Source of the DNA: an uncultured Christensenella sp.
GTDB taxonomy: Bacteria > Bacillota > Clostridia > Christensenellales > Borkfalkiaceae
Direction: 5' to 3'
NCBI GenBank assembly: GCA_910578765.1
Contig: CAJTRW010000011.1
Span: 3,779-57,074 of the forward strand
DNA: 53,296 bases
Part shown: piece by piece, positions 1-8,284 of the stretch
Layout of the letters: every line of letters starts with the position of its first letter
How positions within the stretch are numbered: position 1 is the stretch's first letter
The notes under the pieces: model-generated
Told to the model about the DNA's origin: nothing
What the model saw: only the letters and a program-made list of their open reading frames with translations
The model's database searches: none
Translations under genes and position numbers: made by a program

Positions 1-39
1 CGCGTTTTCAACGCGCGGCGGCTTTTAAATATTTTAAAG

Positions 40-173
40 CCTTCTCCCTTGGGAGAAGGTGTCACGTAGTGACGGATGAGGGGGATAATATGTCATCCTG
101 AGCAACGCGAAGGATCTGAAAAATTAGAACCGGTCCCTCGTCACCGCAATGCGGAGCTTCTCCCAAAGGAGAA
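40..173. repeat. Composite palindromic intergenic repeat (two inverted units)
   Basis: Seen directly: a near-perfect hairpin at 40-59 (nine-base arms around TT), a second small hairpin at 61-73 (GTCAC/GTGAC), then GGATGAGGG. Further on the same parts recur in opposite orientation: CCCTCGTCA near 137, a hairpin CCGCA/TGCGG near 146, and a hairpin of CTTCTCC/GGAGAAG type ending near 173. Between the two inverted units lies a different element, TGTCATCCTGAGCAACGCG and following bases (91-125). Both element types resemble intergenic repeats that I recall as widely dispersed in gut Firmicutes genomes. No coding capacity is credible here. Confidence 0.7.
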
Positions 174-250
174 GCCTAATTTTTTACTGCACCTCGTTAT
201 TACAGCAAAGATTTTTCACTGTCGTTCAGAATTACTTTATAGTAAACGGG

Positions 251-937
251 TTAAGAGTAGTAGGCGACGGCGCCTTTAAAAACCGCGTATGCAAACGCTT
301 TCTGATACTTTTCCGAAATCAAAAGCTGTTCGTCCTCGGCATTGGACAAAAATCCGCACTCAACTATAACGGAGGGGTTTTGCGTGCATTTAAGCATGTA
401 ATAATCCCCCGCAAGCTCGGTATTTTTTTTGACGCATTCTTCCATACCGTTGATACTTTTCTGTATGCTTTGCGCAAGCAGTTTTCCGCAGTCGCTGGTC
501 TTGTCAAAGAATACGGTTCCGCCCCTGCGCGAGGGGATGGGGCAGAAATTCTGGTGTATGGAAATAACCATATCCGCGTTACATTCTTCTATAATAGACT
601 TGCGCTTTTTCATATCGCGCATTTTAAAGCCCTTGGAATTGACTCCGTAAAGTCCGCTTTGCGTAGAACGCGTCATAACCACGTTAAAGCCCGCATCGAC
701 AAAATATCCGCGCAGATATTTTGATATGGAAAGGTTTATTTCACTTTCCTTTACCGAGGTTTTAATTCCCAGTACGCCTGCGTCTATACCGCCGTGTCCT
801 GCGTCAATTACAACGGTTCGCTCGCCCCCGTGCGCGGAAGCCGCCGCAACCGAGGTGCCTATTCCAAGCGCGGCGGCAAAAATTATTATCGCCGCAATAA
901 GGAATACGATATTCTTTTTGGTAATTAACAATTTCAC
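251..937 (-). CDS. cwlD: N-acetylmuramoyl-L-alanine amidase, CwlD-like
   Basis: Zinc amidase (Amidase_3 family) that removes stem peptides from muramic acid; in spore formers CwlD starts muramic-delta-lactam formation in cortex peptidoglycan. The 228 residues begin with a hydrophobic signal or anchor (about 8-33). The catalytic domain follows, with DAGHGG (zinc ligand H48), KESEINL (E64 as likely second ligand), SIHQN (H128) and VECGFLSN (E193, catalytic glutamate). Length matches CwlD (about 230-240) and no cell-wall binding repeats are present, which favours CwlD over autolysins. The start is a GTG at 935-937 without a clear ribosome site. It is divergent from mrnC; the 3' side runs into the repeat at 40-173. 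Family assignment is firm; the sporulation role is from family knowledge. Confidence 0.88.
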   Translation of the reverse strand: MKLLITKKNIVFLIAAIIIFAAALGIGTSVAAASAHGGERTVVIDAGHGGIDAGVLGIKTSVKESEINLSISKYLRGYFVDAGFNVVMTRSTQSGLYGVNSKGFKMRDMKKRKSIIEECNADMVISIHQNFCPIPSRRGGTVFFDKTSDCGKLLAQSIQKSINGMEECVKKNTELAGDYYMLKCTQNPSVIVECGFLSNAEDEQLLISEKYQKAFAYAVFKGAVAYYS

Positions 938-956
938 GCTATATACTACTTAATAA

Positions 957-985
957 TTGATTTTTTTATGACAAAGTTGTATAAT
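957..985 (+). promoter_or_regulatory. Sigma-A type promoter for mrnC-rlmB-sigH
   Basis: TTGATT (957-962), 17-base spacer, TATAAT (980-985). The predicted transcription start is near 992, about 20 bases before the GTG of mrnC. Confidence 0.65.
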
Positions 986-1011
986 GTTTTTGATAATAAT
1001 AGGGTACTGTT

Positions 1012-1411
1012 GTGTTTGAAATTTTTTCTACCGTTTCGGCGGACAATGCGCGGAATATAAGTCCAGTTACGCTTGCTTTTTTGGGCGACGCGGTTTATTC
1101 GCTTTACGTGCGCGAGCGGCTTGTGCTTACTACAAATTTCGGTACGGGCAATCTGCAAAAGCTTGCCTCTCAAAAAGTGTCCGCCCACGGGCAGAGCGAG
1201 CTTTTAGAAAAGCTTTTGCCGACTTTTTCAGAGGAAGAAGCCGAAATTTACCGCCGCGGCAGAAACGCCAAAAAACGCAACTAAAATAAAAAACGCCAGC
1301 GTTGCGGAGTATAACCGTTCCACCGGCTTCGAGGCGCTTTTAGGTTATTTGTACCTGACGGGAAGATATCAAAGGATAGAGCAACTTTTAAATTTCGATT
1401 ATGAAGACTGA
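1012..1411 (+). pseudogene. mrnC: Mini-ribonuclease 3, split by a one-base frameshift
   Basis: Mini-III is the RNase III-fold enzyme, lacking the dsRNA-binding domain, that matures 23S rRNA ends in Firmicutes. Translation from the GTG at 1012 gives a clear N-terminal half, including LAFLGDAVYSLYVRE with the catalytic aspartate (D26), and stops at 1284 just after RRGRNAK. Removing one A from the six-A run at 1270-1275 restores the family sequence: NASVAEYNRSTGFEALLGYLY and on to a TGA at 1409-1411, giving 132 residues, the usual Mini-III length. The corrected frame overlaps the rlmB start by 11 bases, as expected of an intact operon. AGGG at 1001-1004 is a possible weak ribosome site. A sequencing or assembly indel in the homopolymer is the simplest explanation; a real inactivation or slippage is possible. 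Confidence 0.87.
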
Positions 1412-2114
1412 AGGCAGAAACGCGGTTTTAGAACTGCTTAAATCGGATAAAAATATAGACAAACTGCTTCTTGAAAAAAATCCGCAGGGGTCTTTGAAAA
1501 GCATTTTCGCGGAAGCGCGTAAGCGCAATATCCGCGTGCAGTTCGTCGACAGAAAGGTTCTCGACAAGGAGAGCGCGGAGGGCAGACATCAGGGCGTTAT
1601 CGCCTTCTGCTCCGATTTCAAATATTCCTCTTTGGACGATATTATAAATTCACGTTCGTCTGACGGCGGCTTTGTAATTATTTGCGACGGAATCGAGGAC
1701 GTCCATAACCTCGGCTCCGTCATAAGGGTTGCCGAATGCGCAGGCGCGGACGGCGTAGTAATTCCTTCTACCAATTCCGCAAGCGTGACCGACGCGGTTG
1801 TGCGTATTTCCGCAGGCGCGGCAAACCATATGAAGGTTGCAAAGGTAAATTCCGTTAACCGCACCGTTGACGAGCTGAAAAAAAACGGATACTGGTTGTA
1901 TGCGCTCGAAGCCGACGGAAGCAATATTTATGACGCGGATTTGACGGGCAATATCGCCATAGTCGTCGGCGGCGAGGACAGCGGAGTGCGCCGCCTTACT
2001 CGCGAAAAGTGCGATTTTACTCTATCCATACCGCTTAAAGGCAAAGTAAATTCCCTTAACGCGTCGGTGGCGTTGGGCATAGCCGCGTACGAGGCGGTAA
2101 GAAAGCGGCAATGA
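1401..2114 (+). CDS. rlmB: 23S rRNA (guanosine-2'-O-)-methyltransferase, TrmH family
   Basis: SPOUT-class RNA 2'-O-methyltransferase using S-adenosylmethionine. The 237 residues show a short N-terminal L30e-like substrate-binding region (about 1-75, GRNAVLELL at 5-13) and the SPOUT domain with three TrmH motifs: VHNLGSVIR (101-109, with N103 and R109), IVVGGEDSGVRRL (187-199) and IPLKGKVNSLNASVALGI (210-227). Length and motifs fit RlmB/YacO. The ATG lies inside the end of the frame-corrected mrnC and the gene ends in a four-base overlap with the sigma factor gene, the conserved Firmicutes order mrnC-rlmB-(yacP)-sigH with yacP missing. Exact rRNA target inferred from family; TrmH-family members can be hard to separate. 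Confidence 0.88.
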   Translation: MKTEGRNAVLELLKSDKNIDKLLLEKNPQGSLKSIFAEARKRNIRVQFVDRKVLDKESAEGRHQGVIAFCSDFKYSSLDDIINSRSSDGGFVIICDGIEDVHNLGSVIRVAECAGADGVVIPSTNSASVTDAVVRISAGAANHMKVAKVNSVNRTVDELKKNGYWLYALEADGSNIYDADLTGNIAIVVGGEDSGVRRLTREKCDFTLSIPLKGKVNSLNASVALGIAAYEAVRKRQ

Positions 2115-2665
2115 CGGAAGAAGAACTTGTCGGACTTTGCCGGAACGGAAATAAAAACGCGTGGGAGGAGCTGTACTCAATCTACAAACCGCGCGTACTG
2201 AAAATCGCCCGCAGGTTTTTCCTCAGCGGCGGTGAAACCGAAGACTTGGTTCAGGAAGGAATGTGCGGGTTGTATTCCGCGGTAAACGGTTATAATCAAG
2301 GTGAAAATTTTTCGGCTTACGCTTACGTGTGCATACGCAACCGCATAGTCGATGCGGTAAAAAAAAGCTGCGGCGCCAAAAATTCCGCGTTGAACAATTT
2401 TCTTCCAATTGTCGAAGTGGGCGGAGAGTGGCTTTCGCCCGTCAATCCGGAAGACGAAATAATCAAGCGTGAGGACAAACGCGAATTTTTGTATTCTATA
2501 GGCAAAGTGCTGTCGTCTTTCGAGTTTAAGGCCGTAATAATGTACACGGACGGAATGACCCTTGCGGAAATTTCCTCCGCGCTCGGCAAAAACCCGAAAA
2601 GCATAGACAACGCGCTTACGCGCGCAAAACACAAATTACAGAAATTTATTTTAACGGAGCAATAA
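2111..2665 (+). CDS. RNA polymerase sigma factor, SigH-like
   Basis: A 184-residue sigma-70 family protein. Region 2 is at about 12-85 (EDLVQEGMCGLYSAV at 44-58 is the core-binding 2.2 segment) and region 4 at about 125-180 with a helix-turn-helix (LAEISSALGKNPKSIDNALT). Regions 1 and 3 are missing. Position directly after rlmB is where sigH (spo0H) sits in Bacillus and Clostridium, and the length is close to SigH (about 210) but shorter. That places it as the probable transition-state and early sporulation sigma factor. It overlaps rlmB by four bases and abuts dnaX with no gap, so it is cotranscribed with both. An ECF-type factor is the alternative; no anti-sigma gene is adjacent, which argues against that. 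Confidence 0.75.
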   Translation: MTEEELVGLCRNGNKNAWEELYSIYKPRVLKIARRFFLSGGETEDLVQEGMCGLYSAVNGYNQGENFSAYAYVCIRNRIVDAVKKSCGAKNSALNNFLPIVEVGGEWLSPVNPEDEIIKREDKREFLYSIGKVLSSFEFKAVIMYTDGMTLAEISSALGKNPKSIDNALTRAKHKLQKFILTEQ

Positions 2666-4348
2666 ATGGCATATCTCGCATTTTACAGAACTTTCCGTCC
2701 GACGTCGTTCGATACCGTCGTGCGGCAGGAGCATATAGTCCGTACACTCAAAAACCAGATAGCGTCGGGCAAAGTGGGACACGCGTATTTATTCTGCGGA
2801 CCGCGCGGCACGGGCAAGACAACACTCGCCAAAATATTTGCGCGCGCAATCAACTGCGAAAACCCCAAGGACGGCTCTCCGTGCGGAAAATGCCCGACTT
2901 GTAAAAGTCTTTCCGAGGGCGGTAATTTAGATATATACGAAATAGACGCGGCGTCGAATAACGGCGTCGACGAAATGCGCGATTTAAGGGAAAAGGTTCA
3001 GTATCCGCCCGTTGCGGGTAAATACAAGGTCTATATTATAGACGAGGTTCACATGCTTACCGCGTCGGCGTTCAACGCCGTTTTGAAAACGTTGGAGGAG
3101 CCCCCGCGCCACGCCGTTTTCATTCTCGCCACAACCGAGCCGCAGAAAATTCCCGCCACGATACTTTCGCGGTGTATGCGTTTCGATTTCAAATTAATTC
3201 CGCAAAAGGACTTGGAAGAACTTATAAAAAGCGTGCTTGATAAAACGGGTAAGCAGTACGAGGACGAAGCCGTTGCCGCAATCGCGCGCGCGGGCGCAGG
3301 CAGCGCCAGAGACAGTCTTTCGATAGCCGATATGTGCGCGTCATATTCGACGGGTAAGCTTACTTATTCGGACGTAAACACCGTCCTCGGCAGCGCGGAT
3401 TTTTCCGTCGTCGCGGACTTGGGCGAACGTATCCTCTGCGAGAAGGCGGACGAAGCGCTTTCCGGTATTGAAAACATTTTATCTACGGGCAAAAGCGTGG
3501 GAGTGCTTGTAAAGGATTTGCTTAACTTTTTAAATGCCTGCGCAATAATTAAAATCTGCAAAAACGCGAAAGAAATTTTAAATCTTCCGTCGGAAGCTTT
3601 TTTAAAAATTTCAGCCGCGGCGGAAAAATGCGACGGGCACAAAATACTGCGCGTAACTGAAATTTTATCAAAAGCCGAAAACGATATGCGGTATTCGTTA
3701 AACGGCAGAATAACATTGGAAACGGCTGTTATAAAATGTGCGCTTCCGCAAGAAGATTATAATATCGACGCGCTTATCGGCAAAATAAACGCGCTGGAAC
3801 GCAAAATAGCCGACGGTGTGCAAATAAAAACGGAAACGGCAAAACCCCGTCCCGCGCCGGCGGAAGCAATCAAAGAAAGCCCTGCGGAGAGCAAACCTTC
3901 CGCACGTTTACAGCCAATGAGCGGGGAAACGGAGCAGTCGCCTTTCGGTGGCGGTGCGGAGACGGTTCAACCGACGGTGTGGGAAGCCGCAAAAGAAAAC
4001 CTCGCACAAAAGCCCGCGTCGGAATTGACGCAGGAAGAAAAGAACGGACTGTTCGGCAAATTTATAAAAAGCTTGCGCACAACGCGCAGAAACGCCGTGC
4101 TTTTCACGCTGTGTATGGATTTGAACAGCTTTTTCGAAGGGGCGAAAATTGTTTTCACCACCGATAACGAGGCTGTCTATAAGGGGCTCACGAAGGTCGA
4201 TAACGCAAATTTCATATCCGAAACGCTTGCGGAGCTGGGTGTGACCGAGCATGAAGTGCGTCTTGTCAAAAAGGGCGAAAGCGGTTACGAAACGGCGGTT
4301 AAAGAATTAAAGAGCAATTTTGAAGGAATAGACGTAATTATAAAATAA
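2666..4348 (+). CDS. dnaX: DNA polymerase III subunits gamma and tau
   Basis: Clamp-loader ATPase of the replicase. The 560 residues begin with the AAA+ module: Walker A GPRGTGKT (45-52), the DnaX zinc module with four cysteines (C64, C73, C76, C79), Walker B DEVHM (126-130), sensor 1 ATTEPQKIP and the SRC arginine-finger motif (168-170). A low-complexity proline- and glutamate-rich linker (about 395-450) precedes a C-terminal tau-type domain. The ATG directly follows the sigma factor stop; dnaX-ybaB-recR is the conserved order. I see no obvious programmed frameshift signal, so a separate gamma form is not claimed. Confidence 0.95.
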   Translation: MAYLAFYRTFRPTSFDTVVRQEHIVRTLKNQIASGKVGHAYLFCGPRGTGKTTLAKIFARAINCENPKDGSPCGKCPTCKSLSEGGNLDIYEIDAASNNGVDEMRDLREKVQYPPVAGKYKVYIIDEVHMLTASAFNAVLKTLEEPPRHAVFILATTEPQKIPATILSRCMRFDFKLIPQKDLEELIKSVLDKTGKQYEDEAVAAIARAGAGSARDSLSIADMCASYSTGKLTYSDVNTVLGSADFSVVADLGERILCEKADEALSGIENILSTGKSVGVLVKDLLNFLNACAIIKICKNAKEILNLPSEAFLKISAAAEKCDGHKILRVTEILSKAENDMRYSLNGRITLETAVIKCALPQEDYNIDALIGKINALERKIADGVQIKTETAKPRPAPAEAIKESPAESKPSARLQPMSGETEQSPFGGGAETVQPTVWEAAKENLAQKPASELTQEEKNGLFGKFIKSLRTTRRNAVLFTLCMDLNSFFEGAKIVFTTDNEAVYKGLTKVDNANFISETLAELGVTEHEVRLVKKGESGYETAVKELKSNFEGIDVIIK

Positions 4349-4359
4349 AAGGAGTTTAT

Positions 4360-4719
4360 ATGGCAGGATTCAAAGGCGGCATGGGCAATATGCAAAACCT
4401 GATGAAGCAGGCGCAAAAAATGCAGGAGCAGATGCAGGAAGCCGATAAAGAGCTTGACGATATAGAGGTCGTCGGTCTTTCCGGCGGCGGCGACGAGGGG
4501 GACGAAACCGTCGTCGTTTATATGAACGGTAAAAAAATAATCAACGGAATAGAATTCGGCAGTAAGCTTTCGGAAACGGTCGATCTTTCAGACGAGGACG
4601 ACGTCGAAATGCTTGAAGATTTAATAATGGCGGCTATACTTGACGGTTATAAAAAAGCAGACGCGGTTTACGACGAAAAGATGGGACCCTTCGCAAAGAA
4701 CGGTCACGGTTTAATCTGA
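4360..4719 (+). CDS. YbaB/EbfC family nucleoid-associated protein
   Basis: Small DNA-binding protein of the YbaB/EbfC family, which forms dimers with a tweezer shape and is almost always encoded between dnaX and recR, as here. The 119 residues have a glycine-rich start, a charged helix (QNLMKQAQKMQEQMQEADKE, about 12-31) and the beta-hairpin core (VVGLSGGGDEGDETVVVYMNG). The core is slightly different from the usual VEG-x-GGVVK pattern but the fold-defining spacing is kept. AAAGGAG lies seven bases before the ATG. It is separated from recR by one base. Confidence 0.9.
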   Translation: MAGFKGGMGNMQNLMKQAQKMQEQMQEADKELDDIEVVGLSGGGDEGDETVVVYMNGKKIINGIEFGSKLSETVDLSDEDDVEMLEDLIMAAILDGYKKADAVYDEKMGPFAKNGHGLI

Positions 4720-4720
4720 T

Positions 4721-5314
4721 ATGGACGTATTTATCGAGCCTATCGGCAGACTTATTAACGAGTTTTCCAAGCTGCCGGGCGTTGGGAAAAAGACAGCCCA
4801 AAGATATGCTTATAAAATAATAGGCATGTCGGACGAGGAGGCGCGCGTCTTTGCGCAAAGCGTGTTGGATTGCAAACGTAAAGTAAAGTACTGCAAAGTA
4901 TGCGGAAATTTTACCGAAGAAGAAGTTTGCGACATATGCAAGCGGCGCGACAAATCCGTCGTATGCGTCGTTAAGGAACCAAAAGACGTCGTCGCACTTG
5001 AAAAACTTCACGAGTTTAAAGGCGTCTATCACGTATTGCACGGCGTAATAAGTCCCATGGACGGAATAGGACCCAACGAAATAAGGATAAAGGAGCTTCT
5101 CTCGCGCGTAAACGAGGGGGGCGTGCAGGAAGTTATTATGGCTACAAATCCCGACGTAGAGGGCGAGGCAACGGCCATGTATATAGCAAAGCTATTAAAG
5201 CCGCTGGGCGTAAACGTTACGCGTATTGCGCACGGCATACCCATAGGCAGCGAGCTTGAATATACCGACGAGGTTACGCTGTCGAGAGCGTTGTCGGAAA
5301 GGAAACAAATTTAA
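4721..5314 (+). CDS. recR: Recombination mediator RecR
   Basis: RecFOR pathway protein that helps load RecA on gapped DNA. The 197 residues (usual length about 198) contain the N-terminal helix-hairpin-helix (LPGVGKKTAQRYA, 18-30), a four-cysteine zinc finger (C58, C61, C70, C73), the Toprim domain (about 79-175, with TNPDVEGEAT at 142-151) and the C-terminal Walker B-like region (IAHGIPIGSELEY). Start is the ATG one base after ybaB. The stop shares a base with the start of gpsA (TAATG). Confidence 0.95.
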   Translation: MDVFIEPIGRLINEFSKLPGVGKKTAQRYAYKIIGMSDEEARVFAQSVLDCKRKVKYCKVCGNFTEEEVCDICKRRDKSVVCVVKEPKDVVALEKLHEFKGVYHVLHGVISPMDGIGPNEIRIKELLSRVNEGGVQEVIMATNPDVEGEATAMYIAKLLKPLGVNVTRIAHGIPIGSELEYTDEVTLSRALSERKQI

Positions 5315-6303
5315 TGAAAATTTCAGTACTCGGTTGCGGCCGTTGGGGGTCGTTTATTGCTTGGTATCAGTCCACAGTGTTAAAGAACGAAGTTACTTCA
5401 TGGGGACCCGAGGGCGAATATTCTTACGAAATTTTGAAAAATACCGGCAGGAACGAATACGTCGAGTTAGACAAAAGAATTACGCTTACATGCGATTTGA
5501 AGCAAGCGGTCGAAGGTGCGGAGGTTATTATAATTTCCATTTCGTCGCAGGGACTGCGCGGCTTCATGCAAAAGGTCACAAAATACGACGTGAAGGACAA
5601 GCCGTTCGTGCTGTGTATGAAGGGCATAGAGGAAAGCACCGGCAAACGCCTTTCCGAAGTTTTGGTCGAAAGCGGAATTTCCCCCGATAAAATAGCGGTA
5701 TGGGTCGGTCCCGGGCATATTCAGGCGTTCACGCGCGGAATACCCAACTGCATGGTTATAGACAGCGCGGACGAAGGGTTGAAGCGCCGCCTTGCCGACA
5801 GCTTTAAAAGCAACTTGATAAGATTTTACTACGGCAACGATTTAATAGGCTCGGAAATAGGCGCGGCTGCCAAAAACGTTATGGGCATAGCGGCGGGCGT
5901 TTTGGACGGCAGCGGTTACGTAAGCTTAAAGGGTCCGCTTATGTCCAGGGGCGCAAACGAGGTGGGAAGATTAATTCAGGCTATGGGCGGAAAATTCAAT
6001 TCCGCGTACGGTCTTGCGCATTTGGGCGACTATGAAACGACGCTGTTTTCCGAGTATTCGCATAACCGTAAATACGGGGAAATGATGGCGCACGGAGCGA
6101 AGTTCGATAAGCTTGCCGAAGGCGTTATGACGGCAAAGGCAATGAAAAAGCTGGGCGACGAATACGGCGTGGATTTGCCGCTTACCAACGCCGTTTACGA
6201 AGCTTGCTTCCTTTCGCGCGTATTCGAGAGCGGCGACGGCGCCAAGCACTGCATGGATATAATTTTAAAGCTTTTCGAAAGACAGACCAAAAGCGAGTTC
6301 TGA
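5314..6303 (+). CDS. gpsA: Glycerol-3-phosphate dehydrogenase (NAD(P)+)
   Basis: Reduces dihydroxyacetone phosphate to sn-glycerol-3-phosphate for phospholipid synthesis; cytosolic. The 329 residues show the dinucleotide motif GCGRWG (7-12), a lysine motif MKGIEE (102-107), GPGHIQAFTRG (132-142), the catalytic lysine in AAAKNVMGIAAG (K187) and the C-terminal substrate-binding block GLAHLGDYETT, NRKYG (233-255). Several blocks differ from the standard forms (GPGH for GPSH or GPSF, HLGDYETT for GLGDLxxT), so it is a divergent GpsA. It overlaps recR by one base and is the last gene before a 90-base gap. The link to recR is not a usual one. Confidence 0.85.
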   Translation: MKISVLGCGRWGSFIAWYQSTVLKNEVTSWGPEGEYSYEILKNTGRNEYVELDKRITLTCDLKQAVEGAEVIIISISSQGLRGFMQKVTKYDVKDKPFVLCMKGIEESTGKRLSEVLVESGISPDKIAVWVGPGHIQAFTRGIPNCMVIDSADEGLKRRLADSFKSNLIRFYYGNDLIGSEIGAAAKNVMGIAAGVLDGSGYVSLKGPLMSRGANEVGRLIQAMGGKFNSAYGLAHLGDYETTLFSEYSHNRKYGEMMAHGAKFDKLAEGVMTAKAMKKLGDEYGVDLPLTNAVYEACFLSRVFESGDGAKHCMDIILKLFERQTKSEF

Positions 6304-6393
6304 CAGCGGAAAGAATTCTTATAAAAAACGGACTTTAAAGCCCTTTTAATATTACCTATTGACATTATAACAACTAATTTACGAGGCATTATT

Positions 6394-8220
6394 TTGATTA
6401 GAGAAGATTTGAGAAACGTGGCTATAATAGCGCACGTAGACCACGGTAAAACAACGCTTGTAGACGCAATGTTAAAACAGAGCCATACCTTCCGCGACAA
6501 CCAGTCCGTTGAGGAAAGGGTAATGGACTCTAACGATTTGGAGCGTGAAAGGGGAATAACCATTCTCGCAAAAAATACGTCCGTACACTATAAGGGCGTA
6601 AAAATAAACGTAGTCGACACCCCGGGACATGCGGATTTTTCGGGCGAGGTGGAGCGCGTAATGATGATGGTCAACGGCGTTCTGGTGCTTGTCGACGCGG
6701 CCGAAGGTCCCATGCCGCAAACGCGCTTCGTCGTGCAGAAAGCGCTTGAAATGGGGCATAGACTGATAATAGTCGTAAATAAAATCGACCGCGCGGACGC
6801 AAGGCTTAGCGAAGTTCAGGACGAAATACTCGAGCTGTTGTTAGAGCTTGACGCGTCGGACGACCAGCTTTTAAGTCCCGTCGTCTGGTGTTCGGGCAGG
6901 GACGGCACCGCTACGTTAGATTTAAACGAAAAGGGCAAGGATTTGACCCCTTTATTCGAAACTATTTTAAACCATATAAAGCCTATGGAAGTAGACGACA
7001 AGGGACCCGCGCAGCTGCTTGTTTCGTCTATCGACTATAACGATTACGTCGGTCGCATAGGCGTAGGACGGATAGAGCGCGGCGTGATAAATCAGGGGCA
7101 GGGCGTAACGGTCTGCAACTATAACAATATTCAACTTAAAAACAACGGAAAAATAGCAAATCTCTATCAGATTGAGGGCTTACAGCGCGTAGCTTGCGAA
7201 AGCGCGCGCGCAGGCGACATAGTATGTTTTTCTGGACTTGAAAAAATAAATATAGGCGATACCGTCTGCGCACCCGACTGCGTCGAGCCGCATAAGTTCG
7301 TAAAAATTACCGAGCCTACCGTGGAAATGACGTTCTCCGTAAACGATTCGCCCTTTGCGGGTAAAGACGGTAAGTGGGTTACAACGCGCCACCTCAGGGA
7401 CAGGCTGTTCAGAGAGCTTTTGCGCGACGTTTCTTTACGCGTTGAAGAGACGGACTCCGCCGACAGCTACCGCGTCTGCGGCAGGGGCGAAATGCACCTT
7501 TCCATTTTGATTGAAAACATGCGTCGCGAGGGGTACGAATTTCAGGTTTCCACTCCTAAGGTTATGTATAAGGAAATCGACGGGGTAAGATGCGAGCCTA
7601 TGGAAAAGCTTATTGTCGACGTTCCCGACGACGCGACCGGCGCGGTGTTTCAAAGCATGGGCAACCGCAAGGGCGAGCTTCTGCACATGAGCGCTATCGG
7701 CAACAGAACACGCCTTGAATTTGTAATACCCGCAAGAGGGCTGTTCGGATACAAGTCGGAGTTTTTGACCTCGACCAAGGGCGAGGGGGTTATGAACAGC
7801 GTATTTTTCGAATATCAGCCTTATAAGGGCGAGCTTTCGCGCAGAGATACGGGCTCGCTTGTCGCTTTCGAAACGGGTGACGCGGTGACTTACGGACTTT
7901 TCAACGCGCAGGGCAGGGGCACGTTATTTATCGGCGCGGGTACGCCGGTGTACGAAGGAATGGTAATCGGCGAATCCCCAAAAAGCGACGACATTAACGT
8001 AAACGTTTGTAAGACCAAACATCTTACCAATACGCGTTCCAGCTCCAGCGACGACGCTTTACGTCTTATAACCCCCAAAAAGATGAGTTTGGAAGAATGC
8101 TTGGAGTTTATCGGCGACGACGAGCTTTTGGAGATAACCCCCAAAAATATCAGAATAAGAAAGCGTATTTTGAACGGCGAGCTCAGGGCGAAAGCGCGCG
8201 CAAAGGAAAAAAAGGCATAA
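6394..8220 (+). CDS. typA: Ribosome-associated translational GTPase TypA/BipA
   Basis: GTPase of the EF-G family that binds the 70S ribosome and helps large-subunit assembly and stress growth. The 608 residues carry G1 AHVDHGKT (13-20), G2 RGITI (53-57), G3 DTPGH (75-79) and G4 NKID (129-132), followed by domain II, two EF-G like domains (FEYQPYKGELSRRDTGSLV) and the BipA C-terminal domain (MVIGESPKSDDINVNVCK, NTRSSSSDDALRLITP). Length is as expected. The start is TTG at 6394, chosen because ACGAGG lies seven bases upstream and the family begins at this point. A terminator follows at 8244-8272. The 90 bases upstream contain a TTGACA (6359-6364) but no matching -10. Confidence 0.95.
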   Translation: MIREDLRNVAIIAHVDHGKTTLVDAMLKQSHTFRDNQSVEERVMDSNDLERERGITILAKNTSVHYKGVKINVVDTPGHADFSGEVERVMMMVNGVLVLVDAAEGPMPQTRFVVQKALEMGHRLIIVVNKIDRADARLSEVQDEILELLLELDASDDQLLSPVVWCSGRDGTATLDLNEKGKDLTPLFETILNHIKPMEVDDKGPAQLLVSSIDYNDYVGRIGVGRIERGVINQGQGVTVCNYNNIQLKNNGKIANLYQIEGLQRVACESARAGDIVCFSGLEKINIGDTVCAPDCVEPHKFVKITEPTVEMTFSVNDSPFAGKDGKWVTTRHLRDRLFRELLRDVSLRVEETDSADSYRVCGRGEMHLSILIENMRREGYEFQVSTPKVMYKEIDGVRCEPMEKLIVDVPDDATGAVFQSMGNRKGELLHMSAIGNRTRLEFVIPARGLFGYKSEFLTSTKGEGVMNSVFFEYQPYKGELSRRDTGSLVAFETGDAVTYGLFNAQGRGTLFIGAGTPVYEGMVIGESPKSDDINVNVCKTKHLTNTRSSSSDDALRLITPKKMSLEECLEFIGDDELLEITPKNIRIRKRILNGELRAKARAKEKKA

Positions 8221-8243
8221 CCCGACAATTTTCCGCATATATA

Positions 8244-8272
8244 AATACCACCGGTAAGGCGGTATTTTTTTT
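8244..8272 (+). terminator. Intrinsic terminator after typA
   Basis: AATACC-A-CC paired with GG-C-GGTATT around the loop GGTAA, followed by eight T. It ends only 12 bases before the yabP start, overlapping the space where its ribosome site (GCGGAGG) lies. Confidence 0.8.
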
Positions 8273-8284
8273 GCGGAGGCAATT

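Noticed and set aside
149..724. 191-codon plus-strand frame opposite cwlD
   Set aside because: It is antisense to a gene with all amidase motifs and has no recognisable domain.
6359..6387. TTGACA before typA as a promoter
   Set aside because: The matching -10 position (6382-6387) reads CGAGGC and lies on the ribosome site, so the hexamer is probably chance.
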